A stretch of DNA of 64,000 nucleotides, from contig JAOTON010001257.1 in the NCBI GenBank assembly GCA_034440635.1, forward strand, positions 21,169 through 85,168, written 5' to 3'. The stretch is from Lepas anatifera (taxonomy: Eukaryota; Arthropoda; Thecostraca; Lepadidae). Within the stretch, counting starts at the first letter, position 1; every line of letters begins with the position of its first letter. Of this stretch, positions 25,001-37,000 are shown in pieces. The notes under the pieces were generated by a model. That model saw only the letters and a list, made by a program, of their open reading frames with translations. It ran no database searches and had not been told where the DNA came from. The position numbers were made by a program, and so were the translations under genes.

Positions 25001-28000
25001 GGCTCACATCTGTCGTTGGATGCCTGAGCCGCGCAGCTTCAAACATGCACGCTCTGGAATTCCCGTAAACAGACAAATCACTCGGACGAGATCCGGGACC
25101 AAGCCTCCGCGAATGTAGACCATTATATCTAAATTATTCCATGCTATACCTCGGTCATACGCATTTCACGTATTTAATTCGTATAATTATGATGCGCATC
25201 TCATGTCCGTGGGACTCTTCGGAAATAATCATGGATAATCATAGACAAAGTTCAGCTCATTTTGCACGGAATAAATAACTCAGAAATTATTAATCTCGTA
25301 TTAATTCCATGAAGTGCTAAATAGAAAAAAGCGAGCGTCTAGACATTAGCGGGATGATTCCGTTTAACAACTCCGAAATAACTCCTCTCGCATTACTTCT
25401 ATGAAGTGCAAAAAAACTCCTCTCGCATTACTTCAATGAAGTGCAAAAAAACGAATGTCTAGACACTAGCGAGATAATTCCGTTTCAGCACCATAAAGTT
25501 ACGCGCATCGTGAGAAGCGGATCAGCGCCATAACCAGCCCGTTCCACCACCAGCGGCCTCGCGCACACCCCACCAGCACCGCGATCGCATGTCTATCTAT
25601 AGCAACCAGCCAATCGGATTTGCTCCGGCGCCCTCGAAACTGAAGCGGCGGAGCACGCGACGTCGGCGGAGCCGGGGGTGGGGGGCCCTCCAGCGCCGGC
25701 TGGGCTCACCCTCAGTCAGCTGTTTCTGGTTGCAGGTGATGGCGTACTGCAGCCAGCTGACCAGAAGGCCGTTCTGGGAGGCCAGCACCACCCGCTGGCA
25801 CATGAAGGTGCTGCACGCCTGGCTGAGGTCCTGCGGCAGCGGCGGCGCAGCAGGCCGTGTTGGTACAGCAACAACTCACAGACTGGCCAGGTGGGTCCGC
25901 ACAACAGCTGACAAGCGTCGTACAAACTGCAGCTTTCGCTCTGCCAAGATTCCCATGCAAAATAGCAAACTGTATAATTACATCACGAGAAGATACAATG
26001 CAATACATCTCATTATAGTATCCTTCCTATCAATAACATAAGCACTGAGCTTTATAAAAAGGCACATTCAATCCATCTACGACGAGCCCACCTTAATGTT
26101 GTACTTGTCGGCGAGCATGAGGGTGGGCAGCACAGTGCAGTGGCTGATGGTGATTTTGCCGGTGTAGAGGAAGCGCAGCATGGCGGGAAAGACAGCGGCG
26201 ACGGTGGCCTGCTCCTGCAGCCGCACCTCCGACAGCCGGCTGTCGCTGAAGTGTGGACTGGACAGCATCACCTGCCGCCCCGCACACCGCACCGATTCAG
26301 GGTGGACGCCCCCTCCGGACAGCGGCATCCCCGCACGGCACTCTGAAGCCCCCCCTGAGGGTGGACGCCCTCTCCGGACAGCAACATCCTCGCACGGCGC
26401 CCTGACGCACCCCCCTGCGGGTGGACGCCCCCTCCGAACAGCGACATCCCCGCACGGCGCCCTGAAGACCCTCCCCCTGAGGGTGGACGCCCCCTCTCCG
26501 GACAGCGGCATCCCCGCACGGAGCCCTGAAGCCCCCCTGCGGGTGGACGCCCCCTCCGGACAGCGACATCCCCGCACGGCGCCCTGAAGCCCTCCCTCTG
26601 CGGGTGGACGCCCCCTTTCCAGACAGCGACATCCCCGCACGGCGCCCTGAAGCCCCTCCCCTGACGGTGGACACCCCCTCTGCAGACAGCGACATCCCCG
26701 CACGGAGCCCTGAAGCCCTCCCCCTGCGGGTGGACGCCCCCTCTCCAGACAGCGACATCCCCGCACGGCGCCCTGACGCCCCCCTCCCCTGAAATGTAGC
26801 TTCCCACCAATTCACGATGCAAACGGCGGCGCCTCCCCGCTGCGGTTGGGAGACCCGCTCCCGAAAAGACCACAGCGCCATAAAGCGTCGCCAATCTTGT
26901 CCAAATATCCCTTCCCCATCCCATCTGGTTGGTCTCCTAACCGAAGTGTCTATTGGCTGTCTATTAGTTTCCAAATATCCCTCCCCATCCCGTCTGGTTG
27001 GTCTCCTGGCCGAAGCGTCTATTGACTGTCTATTACACCGTGTAGTATCACATTAACCGGACGGGCGAGGCTAGCGTACATTCACCAGACAGACGAGGTT
27101 AGCGTACATTCACCAGACCGACGAGGTTAGCGTACATTCACTGGACGGACCAGGTTGGCGTACATTCATTGGATGGGCGTAGTTAGCGTACATTGCTCGG
27201 TTACACGAAGTTAACGTACACTCACCGGACAGGCTAGGTCAGCGTACGTTCATCGAGCGGGTAAAGTTTGCGTACATTCACTGGGCGGGTAAGGTTTGCG
27301 TACATTCCCTGGACGGGCCAGGTTAGGGTACGTTAGCCGGTCAGACGAGGTTAGCGTATATCCACTAGACGGGTGAGGTACACGCATATCCGCTGGACAG
27401 ACATGGTTAGTGTAAATTGCCTGTAAGGGCGAAACAACATTTATTCTTAGGAACAGTGGCCTGAGAACATAGCTACATAGCCGAGTGGAAATTTCGCACT
27501 TATCTTTACAAGGCTAATCACATGCAGCTGTCAGTCAAATTTTAAATGTGATAACTGATGAGGAAAAATCGTATTCCAAAATCAACACGCATATCAGCGC
27601 CAGAGTAAGCAGAACAGCACTTCACGGCTAGCTATGCTTTGTCATCATCTCTTGTTTTTTATCTTGAAACGGAGCGGCGCTATTTTAGAAGGGATTTGGA
27701 TGGAGCACAAGAAGCATCACTGATCTTCAGGACGAGGCGGATTATGCAGAAAATATTCACAAAAAACTAGCAATAGCCGGAAACTACTGATGGTCGCGCG
27801 GCACGTATCACCACTGACACGCTCCTGTCCTTGGTTTTGATTTACGAACAGATCAGAGCAGAGAGCGAGGGCGGCGACATCACCCTACTGACAAGTCTGA
27901 TAAGCCAAACAACCAGTTCTCTGACCACAACGCCCCAAAACATGCAATGGCTCTCAAAGTGTTCCGCATGCAGCGAGCCCCCGAATGTCTCAAATGTTGT

Positions 28001-31000
28001 AAATTAGTCTGGTATGGCTATACACGGGCGGCCCAGTGACAGTTCTTTACAAAAGAATGGTCTGTGGATCAAACAGCACTTCATAATGGCCAACCGGTTC
28101 CTCGCCTTATTGAAGTCCAAAATACAACGTAATCTCTCAAGATATTTCGGGATAGAACGCTATGAAAATCATGCAAGTGGTTATGGTAATTACAGGTCAG
28201 AACTCGCATCCTCCCCACTTTTCTCTGGCTGAGACGCAAGTCAAATACCTAACAAACCAAGGCCATTCAACCTTTACGGGCATTGATAAACTCCTTTAGA
28301 TCGCAGTTCAATGGACAAAACGCTGTTTTAGACCGTGTCTTAATTGACAAAACGCTACAGTATATTTGATGGTTGTTCGGCCTGCATTTGTATACACCTT
28401 TAATTATGTATTTATATCACACTATACATGAAGTGTAAGCATTGCTTATGCATAAGAGAGTTAGCTCATAATTTAGTCTATTAGTCTAGAGGTAGGAGCG
28501 GCTCGGAGGGGGAGGAGAGGCGTGCTCTGAGCCCCTCATCATTTACCTTGTTTTCTTGAAAACAAATGTTTTTGTACGATTCTGGGCCCTTTACCGCCCT
28601 CCCCCCATCCACAGTCTGGAACTGCATAGAAGCATCCGTTTAAGTGCACGAAAGGCTCCGTCATTAGGGATAACACATACTCTCCGTATGTCTCATAGCA
28701 ATGCTGGCACAAACTAGCACGGTTTCCATTTTTCAAACTTCAGAGATATTCATCTGCGCTTCACTACTGTTCTAGAACATCCCGATCTACATCATCTGGC
28801 TCCCCTTATTTTTGCATCTAGCTAACAACTTCCTCGTGGATCCTTATCTGGCTCGGAATTTCGTGATGCATTTTCTCCAGCAAATATTTGAACCCATCAA
28901 TCACGTACCACAGAACTGTCATTGCGACAAATTGCACTTCACCTTTATTTCTGACATGTCCTTGTATTAGCATTTACCACAACCTTTCCATTTGGAGCTT
29001 ACGTACAGTTAAGATCTGCCTTTGACCTTTTTTGTCACGTAAGCCACCACTGTGAATGGATATTGGATAGCACCTGGTAACAAAGGGCAGATAAATGTAT
29101 GTCAGTATTGTTCCCAAAAAATAAATATTATCGAAATTCGGCCCACAAGTATTCCCATGCATTTCTCCTCATATCCTCTATCTGCAACATTAAAAAGTGA
29201 TTAAAAAACACGTTAGAGGTTTAAGGCATAATTTTTGCGTAAAAGTCTGAAGGAAAAATCTATTAGTAAATGTCTGACTACTTATTGGCAGAGATTTGAC
29301 TGCAGCGGCGTGCATACAAACTGTGGGTTAAACTACCACAGAAATCATTTCCAAAAATCAATTTCTGACAAAGTCATTCTGGATACATCCGGAATGACAA
29401 AAACTATTTCCCTTTTTCTGTACTCTTTACTTTTTATTGGGTATAATATCAAGAGGCAATTCGGCTCCACTAAACCTTCAGTCGATAAGGCCGCTTACTT
29501 CTCTCTTTTCCCGTCTATTTGTTTTCTTTCATACACGCTCTCCTTCCTTTTGGCAGAATGCATATAATTAGAGGACCAAAACCACCGTCACCGAAAAATT
29601 ATTCTTACCCACCAAGATCACATTTGCAAATACTCTGCTCAACAGGCACTGGCCACCAGTGAAAAAAAATACAAAGGCTGGGGACCAAAACAGTATCCGT
29701 AAACCCAACTGCCAGGGGGAAATACAACTTTTTTGCGTTGCGTCGTGAAACCACGTGGTACAATTAAAGAAGCTTTGGGTTAAAGCGTAAGTTTCCGCCT
29801 CAGAAAACAGAGCCGTAAGAGGACAGGTAGGGCAGAGTGGCGGGATTGCCTTTAACCACAGGTGTAGCTCAAGGCACAGCACGGCAGCTTTCGCCAGAGC
29901 CACGACCCTGGGAAAAATGACTATTCAGCGAGTTTGATATACCCGTCTCCTTACCTATCACTTCTATGACGGCCTCATCTGTTATCTGAACAAGTTGATG
30001 ACAACCGGCGAGAAAACTAAAACTCGGATGCTTCCGATGCATCCACCAACAGTGAGTGCCCTCCTACTGCGGTGTCTCCGGGAGCGAACGGGCCGACGCC
30101 CTGGCCAAGGAGTCCCTTTTCGCAACTGGATGCCGGGACGGACTTCCGAACGGCTGGTGGTCTACAACTTCCGAGAGGAGTTAGTCTACAACAGAGACAG
30201 CGAGGGGAGGTTGGTGACGGAGAGTAACGACCTAAGGCCGGTATACCCCGACGTCGGAGCCGCAATCACGACATTCAGGAAGTCCTCCAAGTTTACCCAG
30301 TACCTATGGGCGTAAGTTTTATATTTGAGTAACACAAATCGATGCAGCTGCAATTTAAACGAACAAATAGCAAAAGCGATGTACCAGTAGAGCATTTATG
30401 TTTACAAAATCAGGTAAAATTCGCGCGATTTATTGGGTCGCCTTAGTCGTCCTGTATTGTGTGCACGGTGGAAAACCCATGCTGGCCTCACCGTGTAAGA
30501 ATGTGTGCCTGGCCCAAGTATTATTTTCCCCTGCCGACTCCTGTAACCAACCGCCTACCAGAACTTCACCTCCGGGAACATTTCCAGCCCGGAGCACACT
30601 CCCGCGTATGTGGACTGACATCGGTCTCGACACGGTGGAGGGTGTAGCAGTGACTGGTTATTCGTGACATACAAATAATGGTATCCAGGACTGGAGTTCC
30701 CTCACGCACCTAGACATTCAGGACTGATGCCAATCAATCGCGCAATTTTCTCCCATCACATAAAACACGGAAAGTATTCTTAATCGCAGATGTAAATGGC
30801 CACTCCTGGAAATTGTGGTCGGCGTCATTTGCTTCGACTTCAACCGAACCTCATCAACTAACTCTCGGACCCAAGGATACCTTTTGCGCAATTACTTTTT
30901 AGATAAGAGCCGCCTGCAGGCTCACAAAGATGATTCCAGAATAGTCTTGGAAATGATCCGGCTGGTTTTCCACGAAGGCTGATGAAGCATCTTTAAAATC

Positions 31001-34000
31001 GCTACTTTTGTTAATCAGACAACTGTTTTGACTCGAAGCACAGCTCTATCAGAAAGTGTCTCCTCAATGCAGACAGCGATGCGATGCGACGTTCACGAAC
31101 CTACATGGCACAGAGATTAACTAAGCAATAAAAAGGTCGAAAGTTTCTGTACTAGTCCCGGAAGGCATCCTCAGTCCCATGATAAAAAATGATCCGGCAG
31201 TAACGAAGACAATTGAACCCTGACTTGGTGCATCAAACTGAACGACATACTTTTTGGAGTCCCCAGATTTGAAAGAATGAAAAAATAATAGCGGAGTCAG
31301 TTACTGAGTTACATGAGCTCCATTGTTCTATTTTTCCCATGCCGTTCCGAGATTAAAAGCTTTCACTTGAGGCCAAATAAGGAAGCATTATGAAAACAAA
31401 AGAAGACGGTGCAAGCTCTGATGCAAGTCACAGCAACACATGACGAGCCAAGTTGCTGCCGAACAAAGCCCGAATCACAAACTTTCCATCTGACTGCCAG
31501 CTCAGAGTGCGGCTAAACATTGAGACGAGAAATCTATCTTCCCAAGAACCTTAGTTTCGAGTTTACGCAGCAAACCTCGTGAGGTTCAAAAGTATAATCC
31601 TTGAACATCGCAGCTTGGGTCAGGACGTGGCGCGCACGCAAGTATACAGTGAGATGGAACGGCATCTTTATTCCATGGCCAGTCTACTCTGCGTATCCGT
31701 GGGACACCAGCGCAGCACAAAACCAGCCGCCAAACCAGCCCGCAATACTTTTCCGCACATCAGTTACTTTTCTGGTCAGAGTAGAGCTCTCCACCTATCG
31801 TCATCTTATCGAAATAGTAACTACCGTTGTACTGCTCACGAATACAGCCGGATAGGTGACGTTTCTGTCCCTCCGTCCTCGCAATCGGACAAAACACAAA
31901 GCAATGCGGCGCGCCAGAGTCTGCACAGTCAGAAATGGAGGCCAGGTGGAGTATCCGCATGTGTGAGATTTTGAATGAAACAAGCCTGTTCTTGCCACAA
32001 TGGCACACATCTCCATGGGGTTATCTATCGTTTGGTGTTATACCCAGGGTACTTTAACTACGGGTACAACCAAGTTTCCTACTAAATATAGTCCTCCAAT
32101 GATGACGTCACCATCCTTTCCTACTAAGTTCTAGGAGATTCTACTAAGTTTTTGGAAGGATCAGCTGTAACATACCAAGTTCGGGCGTATTTGGCAGTAA
32201 TCTAATATAAATCGAAATCAACTTGTTTCACCCATTTGACAGTAACCTTGATCTCAACAGCGAGCAGCGTATTTTACGTAAATCTAATGAAAAAATCATA
32301 ACACTTCAAAGAATTTGTTGAAAGGGCATGCATTTTTTTGATCAACTCAGGCCTACTTAATAGCAGAGAGAAATAAGTTTACCTTCGCTCAAGAGATCAC
32401 CAGTGTTTATTGTCTTCTGCTGCAGGTGCCACCAACAGCCAATCAAAGGTCAGAAATCAACAGCTAATCAAAATCGAGATTAGTCTTACTGCAAACAGCT
32501 GTTAGTGCTGAACCTGTCTTTATTTTGACACGCTCCGGAAATTTTGTAAAAATAACATTCTTCACTGGAGTTTTTGCAAAACGTCTGATGGTTTCACAAA
32601 TAAAAACCTTTTAGCTTTCTATTCAACCATATAAGTTTTGTTAATACAGTTCTAAAATAGGTTATTTAGAGCTTCGAAAAAGTGCAATTTCTCCAATGCC
32701 CTGCATAGTAACTGTTGTGCCTCTCCAGCCATGATGACGTAATGCTGCCAAACAACTTGAACGGGGTCTGGTTATACCTGTTATTTTACGACAGCTTCTT
32801 CAAAAGCAATGAGCAAAATAAATGAGTCCGTTACTTTTGGGATACCTTACACTCCCCTTTCCTATCTTTTTCCTTGAGCTAACATTGACACTCGAGAACT
32901 CTTATAACCTGGTGTTTCAGCAGTTTTTAGTGGTCCACGTAGAAAATCTGTCCACCCAGCATGACGTTGGCATTACATAACACTGGCATGATAAACAGAG
33001 AACACGTGACCGTTCGGGGAGGGCAGGACCGACAGGGGTTTAATTTCTATCCTTTTTACCCGCAAACGGTAAGTTCCGGGACAAATTAAAGTGGTTTCTC
33101 GGCATGCTCTATCAAATGACTATATCAGTTCTATTCCCATTATGGATGTATCACATTTCCTTTATGAAAATGTCAAAAAATATTTGGGCTAAGTTGGGCT
33201 TAGCGTCTTTTTATTCTGTTCTGTTTTGTTATTCTATTGCCAAAAGACGTAGGATGGCCGTACTATCAGAATTGATCACAGCATGGCCAGATGCCATCTG
33301 TTGATATTCTTCTTTGAATAGGTCGAGGCATAAAGCTAATTTCCAGGAATCCATTTGTGCATCACATAACAGTGCAGCCTTTGTAACACCATTCCTACTT
33401 TGAAGGCTACAACACTTTACACTTCGACAGGCTTTACACAGGTTTTCAACTCACTTGTGAAATTCAGACGAAATGGACTCCATGGTTGGCAGACTCTAAA
33501 GATCCTTTAAAAATCACCACAGAAACGATATTTCCGAAAAAACGATTTCTTTGTAGTTCACATTTCATATCCATTATAAACCTGGACGTTCCAACGAAAA
33601 CAGATTAAAAAAATATTTGTATATTCCTTAATAGCATTTTTGTTGTCAACATCAGTAAATTTGCAGTGTTTTGGGAGATTGGACAAAATTAGCATAAGCA
33701 TTAGAGTTTCAGCTTCGTTCTCGTGCGCGTACAATCTGTTTGACTGAGCCAGCTGAAGAGGCTTCATCTCAGTGCGTTTTATCAGTGTCGCACCTTTCGC
33801 AGGCATCGGCAGGATTGGCTTGAAATAGCCAAGCAAAACCAGGTTAATGGTGTCGGAAGCTGAACAGCGCAGATGGCAGCACGCGGGGGGGCAGGCAACA
33901 GCAGGGTAATACAGGGACAATGTATGGAGCCAGTCAGAATCTGCAGAAACTCCAGGTTACCCAGCACTATTGGGTAGAATCCAGGGTGAAAACGGCTTGG

Positions 34001-37000
34001 CAACTAGTTACGGAACGCGACACTAGAGGGGAGCAGCAGCACGATCCCGTGGTGATCAACTGCTTCAGGAAATGCAGCACACCAGGGTAGCAGTTACGAG
34101 TCAAGCCCGTACATTCGGCCATATTTGGCTCATTGGTTGAGCATTGAGACAGTCACGACTGTGAACCACAGCAATGTTTAAGCTATGCAGTAGGCAGAAT
34201 CTACCGAAATACTCAATAATGGTATTCAGTTCCCGATTTTCTAAGGTACCGAGCCTACAGCAATTCACACGCAGCCTTCCTTACCGCACAATTACCCTTT
34301 TTCGGCAACAAACGAGCAACCTATGCATTGAGCATATGGGCAACAAGCTATGAATTCAGACGATCACAAATAAACGAAGACAAAACACAGGAATGTTCGT
34401 TTCACTTCTAATTTAACACGTTAATCCAGATTAAACCGTTCGTGTTTATCAATCAAAGTAACCAGCTACTTAATAGAAGTGAGGTCGGAGCTTTCGAGTG
34501 GCATGTGCCAGACTTTGTAAGGGGAATTATACCTCGTTTGAGCCAGCTTCAGACTAAAAATTACCAAGATTAACCCAGGAGGGCACTGAAAACGAAACTG
34601 GCCACTGACAAATATGCGTGTGATAGAAATACTCCGAAACGCAAAAATACTACCTCTACAGAAATACTCCGTGGGAAAACTGTGCCAAAAAGGAAATATG
34701 GCCAAATACCTTATCGTTTATCACCACGGGAATAAAGTCATACTAAGCCACGCAAGCTATAGCAAGGTATGGCACAAGCAATGTAGGCTTTGGAAGTAAA
34801 AACCTCCCCAGAGCGATCACCAAAACGTATCCCAAGTCACCGTCCAACCGGCTCATTACCGACTACCGAGTCGGTATCGGTAATTTCGGTACCCAAGCGG
34901 CTGGGATGAGTATCGCCAATCCGACCGCCCGCTACCAGCCGAGCGAGCGCTAACGCCCTGCGGCGCGTCAGGCTCACCTGGAAGACGTCCGAGGAGGCGC
35001 ACAGCAGCACCTTGTGCACGTTGTAGCGGGCTGCGCCCACCAGAAGCGTGACGTCACTCATCCAGCCGTGTTCCAGCACGGCCGCCATTTTGTCGCACAC
35101 GCTCTCCGCGTTATTCACCTGTTCAACACGGACCGCTGAAGTCACTTCTAACGGGCGTCAGTCAAAAAATGTGTTGGGAGATTTTGGGTGCACCGAAAAC
35201 TACCTATGCTATTTGGTGCCCATCCGTGAGAAAAGGAAATACACGAACCGATTCTGCCGTGCAAAGGAAAAAAGGGTAACTCCAAAAGTCCACTTTTCAG
35301 GAGAGCTAAAAAACCGTTTCCGACCTTTGCAAAGTGTTTTAGTTGCATTGGTAGGTGTATTGACCTAAATATGTATATCGTTGGAATCCTTAGAACATCC
35401 TCTTTCCGATGATATGCATTTTATTTTCATTTATTTAACCTAATTTGAACTAATACCGATGCCCTCTTTTGCCTTTGCAAACCTTGGCTCAATCCACAGA
35501 AAATGCAATGGAAGAAAAGGGTAACTAGTTACGGCTTTTTTCCTTTGTGGATTTGGCCGAAAGCCTCGGAGATTGCAAAGGAAAAAAGGGTAACTCACCA
35601 TGTTTGATGGAATATATATTCGCGAACGATGATGGGAGCTTTCATGTTGGCTTTAAGAAACTTATTTCATGTTTTGTACACTTATTTAGTATTTCTGTAT
35701 TATTAACTATAACAATGCCGGTAGGAATCGCTGTCAGGTCAACGCGAAATTAAAGAGCCGCCAACTTGAGAGTTAACTGTTCTGTCTGAACGCATTTTGT
35801 TAAAGCCGTGTAAGAGGAGTACCCTGGGGTAGGGTACGGGTGTTATGAGGGATGGAAGGGTACGTTGCTGGCTAATATGGGTACAATGATGGCTGATAGG
35901 GGTGCGTTGTCGGCTGGTACGGGTGCAATGTTGGCTGCTTGGGGTGCATTTTTGGTGGGTACGGGTGCAATGTCGGCTGCTTGGGGTGCACTTTCGGTGG
36001 GTACGGGTGCAATGTAGGCTGCTAAGGGTGCGTTGTCAGCTGGTACGGGTACAATGTTGGCTGCTTGGGGTGCATTTTCGGTGGGTACGGGTGCAATGTC
36101 GGCCGCTAGGAGTGCGTTGTCGGTGGGTACGGGTACACTGTCGGCTGGTAGGGGTGCGTTTTCGTTGGGTACGGATGCAATGTAGGCTGCTAAGGGTGCG
36201 TTGTCGGTGGGTACGGGTGCAATGTCGGCTGCTAGGGGTGCGTTGTCGGTGGGTACGGGTGCAATATCGGCTGCTAGGGGTGCGTTGCCGGCGGATATGG
36301 GTGCAGTGTCGGCTGGGAGGCGTGCCCTGCGGGTGGGTGTGGGTGCAATGACGGATGGTATGGGTGCGTCGTTGTTGGCCACGGGTACGATGATTACGGT
36401 AACGGTGCTATGTCGACTGGTAGGGGGAGGGGGGCTACGTCGGTTGCTAAGGGTGCGATGACGGATAATGTGGGTGTAATTGCGGCTGTTACGGGCGCGT
36501 TGCGGCTTAGGACAGGGGACTAAGGCAGCTGTTTGGGTGTCTTGCGGGTATATACGGATGCAATGTCGGTTGGTAGGGATGCGTTGTCGGTGGGTACGGG
36601 TCCAATGTTGGTTGGTACGGGTGCGGTACAGCTGAGGACGGGACAGCTGACAGCGTTGCAGCTGGGAACCCACACGCAAGACATCCTACCAGCTGCCTTC
36701 GCCGCCTGTCTTTAGCCGTAGTGCATCCCTACCAGACGTCATTGCACCCCTATTATCCGTCATCGCACCCCCTACAAACCGACAATGCACCCCTACCAGT
36801 CACCATTGCACTTCTACCAGTCATCATTACACTCCGATGAGGCGACATCGCACCCGTGCTTACCTTCCACGCACTCGTGTCCACCACCCACGCACCCCTT
36901 GCAGCCGACATTGCACCCGTACCCACCACCTACGCAGCCCTACCAGCCATCATTGCACCCATACCCACCGACAACGCACCCTTACCAGCCATCATTGCAC

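Noticed and set aside
26077..26974. Glycine/arginine-rich minus frames of 218-229 codons
   Set aside because: They come from the 60-63-bp GC-rich minisatellite. Only the last 60 codons of one of them (BTBD17 exon 3) are real.
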